NCBI GenBank assembly: GCA_038277395.1
Contig: CM076197.1
Coordinates: 98,239,442-98,303,441 of the forward strand
Source of the DNA: Dryocosmus kuriphilus
Taxonomy: Eukaryota; Arthropoda; Insecta; Hymenoptera; Cynipidae
Reading direction: 5' to 3'
DNA length: 64,000 nucleotides
The translations under genes and the position numbers were made by a program. Below the pieces are notes generated by a model, which was not told where the DNA came from, made no database searches, and saw only the letters and a program-made list of their open reading frames with translations. Shown here piece after piece: positions 13,078 through 24,130 of the stretch (the stretch's first letter is position 1; each line of letters opens with the position of its first letter).

Positions 13078-13160
13078 AAAAAATAAATTTCTGAAGAGGG
13101 TGGTACACATGTCCACCGAAACGTTATAATGAGTGACTAGTTATTCGACAATATTATATA
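13078..13160 (+). repeat. PLE1 terminal inverted repeat, 5' side, hammerhead-like
   Basis: On the plus strand 13091-13132 reads CTGAAGAG, stem II GGTGG/CCACC, then GAAACGTTATAATG. Apart from CUGAAGA in place of CUGAUGA this is a full hammerhead core, with a possible short stem III (CGUU/AAUG). It is antisense relative to the PLE1 coding strand. Confidence 0.7.
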
Positions 13161-14155
13161 CCATTAATGTCTGAACCATACTTATTTGGTTATCAAATGT
13201 ATGGTTGCCTCAACCATATTTGAATTTGCTTCGTCCATTAGGAAGACAGCGCCGTCTATGCAAGCGTCCCCTCCCTCACTTACTCATCCATGTCACGTCG
13301 TCGTGAGGTTAGGAGGTTATGTTTTGCAAAGTGATATTTTTAGTATGTTGTGTGAAGTATAGTTAAAGGTTGAAAAGAAAAAAATTGCAATGGAGGAGGA
13401 ATGCCGGAGCTTTTTGACTGTGGAAACCATCCATGTACTCAAATTTTATTTGTGTTTAAACTAGTCAGAACAATAGCTCTCGGCTTGATGTATATTCATA
13501 CAATGTTTTTGAGACTCGCAAACCCATGGATGTGTTCTTGTATCTGATTTACACTCTCCTTTGCCAGTAATAATTTATTTATGGGTAAGTGGATCAGTTT
13601 TTGCCACGTTAAGATACGGATTGTAAAATTTAAAATAATATTTCTAAAATGATATTTTTTATTATAAATTTTGGGTTATGTATTAGTCTTAGATTATGGC
13701 TTCAATCCTACAAGTTTTTTTCTATACAAAAATATTATATATGTTTCTGTAAATATAGTGTGCATAAAATGAATTTCAAATAAATTATCTTTATTCTTTA
13801 ATTATTTCTTCTCTCCTCACAACGATACATTATTATTATTATTATTATTATTATCACCCTTTTCCCCATAACTTTGGATGCCAGAAAAATATACATTTTC
13901 CTGACATAACCTTACTCTTAGTTAATGGAACTATTACCATGGTTCTGATATACATAGCTTACGTGCTGCCACATCCACTGCTATGTTTGGCTCCTCCATA
14001 GCGTTTTCTTGACACAGCAATATCCCAGTCATCAAATGACTGGATGCCACAACCATAGATATGGTTGGGATGTATTCTTCAATAGACTATGGTTGAGGCA
14101 TCCATATATACAGTTGGCTCAATCATACCTTTCTTTCCGTGTGGCAATCGAGTCA

Positions 14156-15092
14156 TAGTCCAGGGAATGAAACGAAAAACAGGGTCTAACCTCCGAATTC
14201 TATGGGATAGCATCGATTTGGATGAAATTTTGGAATTAACTTGAATTTACCCTCTATATCAAATGTGATATGATGAAAAAGTGTGATTTTTAATTGTAGG
14301 GGGTGAAAAATACCTCTAAAGTTTAAAAATTAAAATAATAGGAAAATAGGTATTTTACAAGCTAAAATTCATGTAAATAGGCAAAATAAATATTTTTTTG
14401 CATTGAGGGTTATAGCACACATAATTATTTTGAAATTTCAGCCCTTAAAAACAACCCTTGATAAGGAAAAATGAAAAAAAAAAAAAATTTTCAGCGTTTT
14501 TAGCAGTTTGATAGTGAATAAAATTTATGTTTTACATGTTGTCGATGCAATTAGTTATTAGTAGCCTAGCTTCTACCCTTAAAAATCACCCCTAATAAAG
14601 GAAAATCTTATTTTGCAGTTTTCCACAGTTTCAGATGGCTTAATAGTATAAATCAGTTAAGTTAAAATTTAATGCATGTTTACAAGGCCATTGATAATTT
14701 TTCGCATAGCTTCAAACCTTAAAAGCCACCCTTAAAAACAAATTTAATTAGATGAAAACATTAATAAAAGTGCGCGCGGCAAATTTGAAATGTTAAAAAA
14801 AGGCAATACATTCATGATTCAATGTTGCAATTAACTTTTAAGATTTAAATGTTAAATTGATACACAAATAAATATAAAAGATTTATAAACACAAATATTC
14901 TTAATTATTTATGCACATTTCAATTTCCAATTTGCCGCGCATACATTTGAGATCCTTAAGAATTAATGTTTATAATTAAATGGAAAAACTTTTACCTTTA
15001 TAAATTAATTGTATTTGTTTTTATGAATTCTACTTTGAAAATTAATTATTGCAACATTAAATAGCAATGGTTTTTAAACATTACAAATTTTC

Positions 15093-15132
<40 letters not shown>

Positions 15133-16494
15133 AAATATTTATACATGTATATAATGTTCTTGTACATAGGTAATAGCGTGTGCAATACGCAGCGAAAAGG
15201 GCGGCTATCATTTCCGTCGCTTTTCCCAGAATTGCCGTCCTTTGCCTATCCCTTTTCCAGCTGGAAAAATATTGACTCTCATTAAAGTGACGCAAAAGAT
15301 ATACGCCCAGCGAAAATGACGGCGACAAAATGTGTCAGTTTTTTAGCGATATCTCCGTTAATTTTAATGCTATTTAGACGATTCAAAAATAAATTTAAAG
15401 GAAGTTTCAACAGCTATAACTATAAATTTTTTCGTTTTTTTAAGTTGCGTACTTTTTACAATTTTTGAGGTTAAAAGGCTCAAAACACCTCACCTTCATT
15501 CTCGATTTTAAACTTCTATCGGCTATATGTTCGTCAATTTTTATTTCACAAAAATGAAAAAAAAAACCAAAATATTCGTCTCAAAAACTCCTAAATTTTA
15601 TATTCTGACATATTTTTCGTTATAATTTGCTTTTTAAAGTTATTTAATAAAAAAGGAAATTTTTTTTGAAAATTAAAAAAAAAATTTATAAAAAATCGCG
15701 ATTTTTTAAAAAATATGTACTTTAAATCGCTGAAACGCCTTAAACATATTTCTGGTACCTAAGTAAAGTTAATTGTACAAGGGTACGCTTTAATTTTAAT
15801 TTTTGTAATAAATACATCGTTTTTTATAATTTTTTGTTTTCTTTAAATGCAGAAATTTTTCTTTTTTTTATCATAACTTTTTAAATTTTAATGCTAATGA
15901 CTTAAAATTAAGTTAATTTTGAAGGTTTTTCATAGTGCTTCAAAAATGTATGGGATGTTTTTCTGAAAAACGTGAAATTTTTTAATTATTTCACGTTCAA
16001 TACATTACATTTTGTTACCTAAAAGAAAGAGGTCATGCTCAAACAGTTTTGTCTCCGCGCCTATTGCACCTACATAGATCAAACAAAAACCAATCTTTTC
16101 CCTTTTATATATGCTTCATTTTTGCTAGTAACATTTCTTTTTGTATGATCACAAGTTTCCGAGATATTTGAGAAGAACTGATGAAAAACGTTGCTTTTTT
16201 CATGAAAAATTCAGATTTTTGATCACGAATTACTCGGAAAGTATTAACTTTTCGGAAAATACTTATAGAAAGGCTTTTTGCTTAGAATATATCCCTCTAT
16301 CCAATTCTGTAGTTATTTTTAATATTTTATTTTCCATCCCCTAGAAGGGGTGGTTTTCACCCCCTAAGCAAAAGCACACTTTTTCATCCCATCGCATTTG
16401 ATGTAGAGGGTGAAACGAAGTTAATTCCAAAATTTGATCCAAATCGGTCCTATCCCATAGAATTCGGACCCCAAACGGTTCAGTCCCTGGACTA
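14156..16494. mobile_element. Non-autonomous TIR element flanked by TCA
   Basis: The left end TAGTCCAGGGAATGAAACG (14156) is mirrored by CGGTTCAGTCCCTGGACTA (to 16494), and similarity between arms continues for about 170 bp. TCA at 14153-14155 and 16495-16497 is a likely 3-bp target duplication. The interior of 2.3 kb has no convincing ORF. It contains a GT microsatellite and a second internal hairpin around AATTTGCCGCGC (14,790 and 14,935 regions). A 3-bp duplication would suit Harbinger or CACTA-type transposition, but the TIR sequence decides nothing. Confidence 0.6.
15096..15127. repeat. (GT)n microsatellite
   Basis: About 16 uninterrupted GT units lie inside the TIR element. The apparent poly-Thr/His ORF on the other strand is only this repeat. 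Confidence 0.95.
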
Positions 16495-16497
16495 TCA

Positions 16498-17520
16498 GGC
16501 CTTGGCCGGATTAGGCGTTTCATTAGAACTTGGGCCAAGCTCATTCGCCAAATCAGGGTCTAGTTTTGCCAGGTTTAGTCCTGCTCAAGACCGCATAACA
16601 ATTTCCACCCAAGACCCGAAACCATCAATAAAAAAATCTCATTTTCAGCACGCTATTCTTTCATTCGGGCATTCAAGTAGTTCAAGTCAATGTTTGACGC
16701 TCCTTTCCTCCCTTCTCATTCCTTAGCAGCAGGTAATTTTAGGTTGTAACACTTTTTACCGCGGCAAAACGTCGCACATAAACCGTTCTTAGACGTTACG
16801 GTATGAAGTATGAGCTTAGCGTGTGCTTCTGAAGAAACTATCATACAGAATACGAAATTAATCGCACCTTAACCTGCGTCATTAGTCTGGCGGGGGGTAG
16901 AAAAGCCACGGTGATACAAAAGTCGAAGGGGTTGTTGTTAACCAAAAAAGGAAAGAGAGAAAAAAAGTGAAGGCGGGCACGAAGGAGGGAGAAAGATAGA
17001 TAAAAAGAGAGAAAAGAGAGAGGAGAGCGAGAGTACACTGAATGTATGGAGATTTCGGAGTCATGCGATTCAACTATAAAACTCGGCGAGTTTTGCAGCT
17101 GGCGAGGCGTCGTGGCCCCGAAACCACCCCCCCACTGCCACCAGTTCTGCAGTTATTTACGGTTTGATTCGCCTTATCTCGACCCATCCTTCTCCACCCG
17201 GTACCCTCATCCCTACGAGGCACGTTCGACCCCCGTGAGTACAACACGCCCCCCACAAAACCACCCCCCGAAACCACCTAGAGATAGCAGTCGAATCACC
17301 TAAAGCTACCGCCGGATACCGCTTTTACTTCGCCCCTGCTTCTTCGGCTTCGTTTCCGCCGCCAGATTCGTTATTACCGGCTCCACGCGGTGGCCGCTCG
17401 TTGATTTATCGGCTCGGATTAAATATTCGCCACCGCGAGTGTTGCGTGTCCGGCGAAGCGATTTACCCCTGAAAAAAAATTCAGTCACTCGTTCCTTCTT
17501 TATTTGGGGTTTCTCTTAGG
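16498..17520. other. GC-richer unique DNA, possible host regulatory or UTR sequence
   Basis: Between about 17,050 and 17,480 the composition changes to CpG- and C-rich, in sharp contrast to the repeats around it. Overlapping ORFs occur on both strands (for example 17046-17303 +, 17074-17277 -) but none has a domain, and long open frames are expected by chance at this GC. Purine-rich GAGAG runs at 16,950-17,030 precede it. It is a candidate for the promoter or first exon of a host gene outside the window; that is inference. Confidence 0.35.
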
Positions 17521-17874
17521 GTAAGATATGGGCCATTATTTATTAATTTCCGCAAGCGTCAGAAACGACGTTTGCCTTTTATGAGAAATGTTAGGGTAAT
17601 TGTTTACTTTGATGAAATTTTTGAATTTTAATTTCAATCGTCTAAAAACATTTGGAAAACCTTCTTTATGGTCCAAAAATAAAATATCGGGGAGATAAAA
17701 GATATTTGTCTTTTGCACGAAAAAAGAGAACAGTGATCAAAGTTGTATTGTTTGCTTTCTCATAGAGGAAGCTTTGTAGTCGTGACGATCACAAATATTT
17801 TTTAATTGATTTAATTAAACGCTTCTCAGTTGGCAAATGTCTACTACAACGCTCTAAGCAATTGTCCATATGCA

Positions 17875-17955
17875 TTTGTGTGTGTATGGATTTATGCATG
17901 TATGTATGTATGTATATATGTATGTATATTTATGTATAAATGGATGGATAGATGT
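17875..17955. repeat. TGTA/GGAT microsatellite
   Basis: Imperfect TGTA, TATG and GGATA units run up to the edge of the next transposon. The stretch before it (17,521-17,874) shows no gene. Confidence 0.85.
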
Positions 17956-17974
17956 GGCTCTTTTTTCTTATCTC

Positions 17975-19224
17975 CACTGTAAAAAATTTCGGGAATTTTC
18001 CGTCATTTTTAGTAGGAATTATTTCATAAATTGAATAGGGAACAATATTTTTCCGAAAAAATAGGAAATATTTCCTAGTTTTCGGGAAAATTTCGGAAAA
18101 CGTAAGAATTATTTCGGAAGAAGTCAGGAATAATTCGGAAATGTTATGAAATTCATAATACCCTATCAAAATGAGAAATTTTTCCTATTCGTTTGGGAAT
18201 TTTTCTTAAATTTTCCTACGGAATTTTAAAAAAATATTTATGAATTTTTCATATATTTTCGGAGGGGATATTTCATAAGCGTTTGATTTTTTCCTTACAC
18301 TTTTCCTGTGAATATTTCAACCCATTTGTAAATTTTTCTTACAATTTCACTGGAAATATTTCCTAACATTTTCGCTAATCACATGAATATTTTCACTGTT
18401 ACACTGTAAAAATTTTCGGGTATTTTCTCTATACGTTTTCGTAAGGAAAATTCAAAATTTCGGTGGGGAAAATACGTTCCACCAATAAGAAAAATAGATA
18501 ATTATTAATTTAAAAATATGAATGTGGTAATAATACTCGTAGAAACAGCTTTATTGAAAGTTAACTCAATTCTGGGGTCTTATACACTGGAAATTTTTTT
18601 GGAAATTTTCCCTACTGATTGTTAGGAAAATTCCCAAATTTTGTTGGGAAAAAGGGCTTTCCCAAAAATGTTAGGGACTTTTCCCTAATTTTAGGGAAAG
18701 TTCCGGAAAAGCATGAAATATTCCCTAACTGTTCGGGAATTTTCCGGAAACTTAAGGGAATTGACAACTCACTGAGACGGTCGACCTACAGTAAGGAGGT
18801 ACGAGTAGCTACCGCTAGATGGCCTAAAAATTGGGCTGTCGCAAGCAAGACGGCGATCTCCGTTTATAAAGGTAGGACGTTCCTCTGAATACGTATCTTC
18901 TCTTGAGCTTCGGTTCGAGAAGTAAACTCATCTATATGATGTAGATTTTTTCCTACGAAATTTTAAAGGAAATCCCTAAATCCCCAAACTCTTGGGTAAA
19001 GTTCGAACTTCCCTTTGAATTTTCCTATTAATTGAAAGGATAAATTTACACATTTTGCGGAATTTTCCGTACGAAATATTATGGAGAATTCCCTAATTTT
19101 TCGGAAATTTTTCATATCTTTTTGGAGTTTTTCCATAATAACTATTAGGGAAAATTCCTGAAAAGTTAGCGTTAATAGCTTCCCAAACATTTTCGGGAAA
19201 ATTCCCGAAAATTTTTTTACAGTG
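17975..19224. mobile_element. TIR element with CACTGTAAAAAATTT ends
   Basis: The left end CACTGTAAAAAATTTCGGGA (17975) is mirrored by TCCCGAAAATTTTTTTACAG followed by TG (to 19224). The interior is a mosaic of GGAAATTTTTCC-type words in both orientations. A further CACTGTAAAAATTTTCGGG occurs at about 18,411, which suggests nested or duplicated ends. No transposase is present, and no clear target duplication is seen. A sequence shared with 60,440-60,605 interrupts the middle. Confidence 0.6.
18770..18925 (+). repeat. Dispersed repeat with TATAAA and a CTCF-like motif (copy A)
   Basis: This copy matches 60,430-60,605 along about 150 bp. Shared features, in order, are GCTAGATGGC, CGCAAGCAAG/CCCGCAAGCAAG, TATAAAGG, and GAGCTTCGGTTC. 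CCGCTAGATGGCC at 18812-18824 fits the CTCF consensus core (CC-N-S-Y-AG-R-K-GGC). The TATAAA followed by a short leader suggests a piece of a retroelement promoter or LTR, but no coding partner is attached. Confidence 0.55.
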
Positions 19225-20290
19225 TCCGTAAGATAATGACGATTGCAGATAAATTGATGTGGAGGACATTTTTCAGCACTAATATATCGAAATTGGTGCA
19301 AAGATGTTTAAATATTGAATTTTGCAATTTTTATGTCATTTATAATTTTTGAAAAACAGGTTTTTTGTAATAAAACTAAGTTAGCGTAAAACTAATGGAT
19401 TGATCTATAATATTAATGGGGCATTCTTTCTCAAACCGGCCACCCACCCTGTCCAAAATTTGGGGAATTCAAAAAATCTCTTGTTGGGCTTAAATTGTAG
19501 CTATACATGTGTACTTTCATTTGAACCGTGGACTTTTAGAAAATCCAATATGGCAGACTCAACATGGCGGCTGAAGTTGATGAAAATCTCATCGTAAAAT
19601 ATTTAAACGTCTATCAAATATTTAAAATTCATTCAATTTTCATGAAAGTCAATATCTGGAGGTTTTTTGGGTCGCTGATTACGAATCTGAAGTCATAATT
19701 TAAAAATGTTTAAAAAATCCAAGATGGAGGATTTAATATGGCGGCTATAAAATGCAAAAAGTTTTTTGATTTGCATGCCACTTGACACTTGGGGGCTTTC
19801 TGGATCGCTGATTTCAGTCTTAAAATTTAAATTCAAAAATTCAAAATGGCAGGTTCAAAATGGTGGCTATAAAATGCAAAATGCTTTTTGATTTCCATGA
19901 CATTTGACACTTGGGGGTTTTCTGGGTCGCTGATTTCAGTTTAAAAATTTAAATTCAAAAATTGAAAATGGCGGGTCCAAAATGGCGGCTATAAAATGCA
20001 AAAAGTTATTTGATTTGCATAATACTTGACACTTGGGTGTTTTCTGGGTCACTGATTTCGAATCCGCAATTCAAGTTTTAAAATTCAAAATGGCCGGTTC
20101 AAAATGGTAGATTGGAAACGAGAAAAGCGATTTGATTTGCATAGCACATGATGGCGAATCAAGGATAGGATCAAAAAATTTAATCCAAAGTTCAAGCGTT
20201 ATTTAAAGAAAATTGTGTTCCCACAGGAGACTTTGAAAATCGTTTTACAATCACCGATTTTGTCTGTTTAATGATGAATGAGTGATTTCT

Positions 20291-20634
20291 TTAAATTTCT
20301 GGCACTGGCAGCGCGGATTGAAATCTTTTATTTAAGTGTCTTGTTGATTTGTCGTGATCAACCTTACTGAAATAAAATATTTTTATGTCCTTGAAGTGAT
20401 TTTTTGCCCAATTAAAAAGTGCTTGTGGTGTTAAGCTAGATTCAGATGGTTTAGCCAAAAGACTTGCTCTGTAAGCTTCTCGCTTAAATATAGCGCCAAT
20501 GCCGTCATACCCACTTTTACCGTGTGCAGTAGCACAGTAATGCCATTCCGCATCAATTTCAAAATCTTCTTTATGGTTGAGAAGATTAGCGATTTGAAAT
20601 CTGTTTTTAAAATGCTGCTTAGCACCATCCGTCT
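20291..20634 (-). pseudogene. Transposase C-terminal exon fragment inside the palindromic element
   Basis: Read on the minus strand from about 20634, one open frame of ~114 codons ends in TAA at 20291-20293. It begins just after an AG that could be a splice acceptor. Key stretches are TDGAKQHFKNRF, EWHYCATAHGKSGYDGIG, FKREAYRASL, LFNWAKNHFKDIKI and the C-terminal TRHLNKRFQSA. The pattern (acid-G near FKNRF, W-H-x-x-AT-x-HGK-x-x-x-DG-x-G, KR-x-x-x-RASL) is one I know from large uncharacterised transposase-like proteins of insects and cnidarians, presumably with an RNase H fold. Upstream exons are gone, so it cannot be functional. No accepted superfamily name can be given from memory. Confidence 0.7.
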
Positions 20635-20639
20635 ACTAT

Positions 20640-21600
20640 TCTGAACCGGCCATTTTGAATTTTAAAACTTGAATTGTGGATTCGAAATCAGTGACCCAGA
20701 AAACACCCAAGTGCCAAGTCTTATGCAAATCAAATAACTTTTTGCATTTTATAGCCGCCATTTTGAACCGGCCATTTTGAATTTTTGAACTAAAATTTTA
20801 AAACTGAAATCAGCGACCCAGAAGACCCCCAAGTGTCAAGTGTCATGCAAATCAAAAAACTTTTTGCATTTTATAACCGCCATTTTGAATTTTTGAATTT
20901 AAATTTTAAAACTGAAATCAGCGACCCAGAAAGCTCCCAAGTGTCAAGTGGCATGCGAATCAAAAAACTTTTTGCATTTTATAGCCGCCATTTTGAACCC
21001 GCCATTTTGAATTTTTGAATTTAAATTTTAAAACTGAAATCAGCGACCCAGAAAACCCCCAAGTGTCAAGTGTCATGCAAATCAAAAAACTTTTTGCATT
21101 TTATAGCTGCAATTTTGAACCCGCCATCTTGAATTTTTGAATGTAAATTTTAGAACTAAAATCAGCGACCCAGAAAACTCCCAAGTGTCAAGTGTCATGC
21201 AAATCAAAAAACTTTTTGCATTTTATAGCCGTCATTTTGAACCGGCCATTTTGAATTTTTGAATTTAAATTTTATAACTGAAATCAGCGACCCAGAAAAC
21301 CCCCAAGTGTCAAGTGTCATGCAAATCAAAAAACTTTTTGCATTTTATAGCTGCAATTTTGAACCCGCCATCTTGAATTTTTGAATTTAAATTTTAGAAC
21401 TAAAATCAGCGACCCAGAAAACCCCCAAGTGTCAAGTGTCATGCAAATCAAAATTTTTTTTGCATTTTATAGCTGCAATTTTGAACCCGACATTTTGAAT
21501 TTTTGAATTTAAATTTTAAAACTGAAATCAGCGACCCAGAAAACCCCCAAGTGTCAGGTGTCATGCAAATCAAAAAACTTTTTGCATTTTATAGCCGCCG
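20640..21600. repeat. Tandem array of ~122-bp units (right arm of palindrome)
   Basis: The landmark AAGTGTCAAGTG recurs near 20,831, 20,939, 21,061, 21,183, 21,306, 21,427 and 21,549, with a diverged first unit near 20,709. Units contain CCGCCATTTTGAA and CAGCGACCCAGAAAAC. Three to four units in the opposite orientation occupy 19,730-20,130 in the left arm. Confidence 0.9.
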
Positions 21601-21923
21601 TATTAAATCCTCCATCTTGGATTTTAAACATTTTTTAATTATGACTTCAGATTCGTAATCGGCGATCCAAAAAACCTCCAGATATTGACTTTCATGAAAA
21701 TTGAATGAATTTTAAATATTTGATAGACGTTTAAATATTTTACGATGAGATTTTCATCAACTTCAGCCGCCATGTTAAGTCCGCCATATTGGATTTTCTA
21801 AAAGGCCACAGTTCAAATGAAAGTACACATGTATAGCTACAATTTAAGCTCAACAAGAGATTTTTTGAATCCCGCAAATTTTGGACAGGGGGGGTGGCCG
21901 GTTTGACAAAGAATGCCCCTAAT

Positions 21924-23694
21924 ATGTTTTATTGGGAAAGTTATAGTCATTTTACTATCTGAAAGATCGTTTTAGTAAAATTTTTTTAATCAACATAATT
22001 CAAGGTTGAAGCAAGCATACAAAAGATTCCCTGATTCGAGACGAATCGATTGACCAATAATATTAATATATGTTTTTGAATAGTAAGGAAGTTATAGTAA
22101 TTTATAATATTTAAAAAATCGGTTTTTTGTAGTAAAACTTTTTTCATCAACATAATTCAGAGTTGATGCAAGACAAAATATTTCTTAATTCGAGACAAAT
22201 TGATAGGCCCATAATAAATTTATTTTTTAAATCATTATTAGTGCTTTCTCTATAAGGAAGCAAGTACTTTTGCCATTTAATCATAACGAGGAAGCAAAGT
22301 GCTCATCAAATGAGCATAAATGAGCACACACCCTAGATCGAATTCACAGCTAGTTTTAATAATTAATAATTTCCAGCTTTTTTGTTTTTCTAAAGAATTT
22401 TGTACATAATAAGTTGAAACGTATTGCATGCATTTCATTATTTACCAAATGTAGATTTTTTATTTAGATTTTTTAAGTACTTACAAATTTGAGGTTAATC
22501 CTTAATTTAAGGAAGTTATTATACAGAAAGGAATATGCACCTTCTGAAGATTTTATTAATGTTATACTCTTGATAGATTTCGATTGTTTTAATCAATTTC
22601 AAGAATTGTTGAGTAATTTTAATCTCAGTTCCATTGAAATGACCTCAATCCAAAGGTACGAATACCAAAAATAATTTTCGTAATTTTGTACCTTTGATGT
22701 TTTCTGACTATTTTTCGATAAAAAACAAAATATTCTGCGGAGCCGTTTTTAAAAAGATCCATTTTTAATTTTTTTAAAATCGAAGTTTCCAGTTTTGTTC
22801 GAAAGTGAAGCGAGATATGAAAAAACGTCAAGAGCGCAGAACTGTACCTTGGAAAAATTTCTACAAGAAGACGCCTTTACCTAATTTTAATCTTAAATTC
22901 ACTTTTTTTGAAAAACTTCATTTTTGGATTCCATTATAAATTTCTCTATATAAAGTTTATTATTTAAATATTTAAATTATTTTAAATAAGAGAAAATATT
23001 TATGAAACATTTTTTTTATTTTATTGTTTTTTATCATTTAAAATTATTTATTACTTTCATTATTTTTTTATTTTCTTATTTATAGTTCTCGATATCATTA
23101 TTTTAACTAGAAAAGTTATGTGCTCATACCCTAATGTTTCTGAACACCAAGAACCTTTTGTCATAAACCAATAACGTCTTCAGAATATAAAAATATCTTT
23201 AGAAAATTTGAATCATAATATTTTTATCTGTTGTAATTTTTTCTCTCGCACAAAACTGAAGAACTAATTTTTACCTTTTAAAACGAAAACTCAAGTTTTT
23301 CAAAAAATTAATTTAGATCAAAACACATTGTAAGGAAGTCCTTCTGTAACAATTTTCACAAGGAACTCTTCACTTTTTTTATATCTACCTTCGTTCTTGA
23401 AAAAACTGTAAATTTTAATTTTTTTAAATTAAAAATCGATTTCTTTAAAAACCGCACTGGCGAAGATTTTGTTTTTTCATCTGAAAATAGTTTTAAGAAA
23501 TCCCAAATACAAAATCAAGAAAAAAATTCTTTGTTTTCGTACTTTTGGGTAGAAGTGATTTCAACGGAACAGTGTAATATTTAGCAGTTGATTATTTTGA
23601 AATATAATAATCCTGAAGGATAAAAATTTCCATAATTAATATTCAAATTATAATACGTTAACTAATTAATAAAAAATTATGAATGTTTATAAAA
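21924..23694. other. AT-rich DNA, no gene recognised
   Basis: Two half-similar stretches (about 21,930-22,070 and 22,070-22,230, both with AAAATTTTTTTCATCAACATAATTCA-like words) suggest an old duplication. The short ORF at 22489-22674 has no domain. Confidence 0.4.
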
Positions 23695-24130
23695 AATTCA
23701 TTTTAACTGGAAAGGGAGACCTGTAAAAAGGGAGGGTGAGTTCGGTTACACCCTGCTTCCTTTCCAGATGGAAAGAGTACCAAAAATTGCTATTGTTGGT
23801 CATAATTTATACTAAAATAATAATATGTTAAATACATCTTATTTCATTCATAAATTATAAATATTTATAAAAACTTTCTTTAACTCGAGTGGAAAGGGAG
23901 GCCTAGAAAGGAGGAGAGCAAGTTCGGTCACACACTTCTCTTTTTCCATGTAGAAACAGTACAAAAAATTGTTATTGTTTTGAATCATATTGCAATTATA
24001 ATATCTAAAATAAATTTGGCTTTAATAATAAATTATAAATATTTATAAAAACTTTCTTTATTTTAACTGGAAAGGGAGACATGGAAAGGGAATGTGTGAC
24101 ATCCGTCATTCCTCCATTTCCAGGTGGAAA
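23695..24130. repeat. Three tandem ~180-bp units
   Basis: The landmark AACTGGAAAGGGAG or a variant begins near 23,707, 23,889 and 24,065. Each is followed by a partly conserved CACAC/CATCC and CTTTTTCCA/CCATTTCCAGG segment and then by AT-rich spacer ending AAATATTTATAAAAACTTTC. No coding potential is seen. Confidence 0.75.

Larger units (their letters stand above)
10617..13165 (-). mobile_element. PLE1, Penelope-like retroelement with 10-bp target duplication
   Basis: The element is bounded by AATGTCTGAA at 10607-10616 and again at 13166-13175. The uninterrupted relative at ~63,720 continues straight through this site, which confirms the boundaries. Ends of about 80 bp (10,680-10,768 and 13,078-13,160) are inverted copies of each other and carry hammerhead-like motifs. 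The minus-strand body encodes a reverse transcriptase and a GIY-YIG endonuclease, both broken. At 2,549 bp it is 5' truncated compared with PLE2: the N-terminal ~100 codons are missing. Confidence 0.85.
10483..14141. mobile_element. TIR element with CACGGAAAG ends, interrupted by PLE1
   Basis: The left end CACGGAAAGAAATAG (10483) is the inverted match of CTTTCCGTG at the right end (to 14141). Without the inserted Penelope-like element and its duplicated target the unit would be about 1.1 kb. It has no ORF, so it is non-autonomous. It holds an (ATT)n microsatellite at 13829-13854. A second, uninterrupted copy of the left two-thirds starts at 63593 in the same orientation. The copies share words such as CCATTAGGAAGACAGCG and GTATGGTTGCCTCAACCATA. 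No target duplication longer than 2 bp is visible. The superfamily is not recognised. Confidence 0.65.
19418..21919. mobile_element. Long palindromic DNA transposon flanked by TAAT
   Basis: The ends GGGGCATTCTTTCTCAAACC (19418) and GGTTTGACAAAGAATGCCCC (to 21919) are inverted copies. The arms stay similar for several hundred base pairs through GGCCACCC, ACATGTGTACTTTCA and the TGGCGG-type words. TAAT at 19414-19417 and 21920-21923 is a probable 4-bp target duplication. Each arm contains arrays of ~122-bp units in opposite orientation. A remnant of a transposase exon lies in the centre. The fragment at 6,460 is a relative. Confidence 0.75.

Noticed and set aside
15074..15328. ORF with (TH)n
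   Set aside because: The threonine-histidine run is the GT microsatellite.
17046..17488. Overlapping ORFs on both strands in the GC-rich tract
   Set aside because: No domain or coding-like pattern. Open frames on both strands are expected where GC is high.
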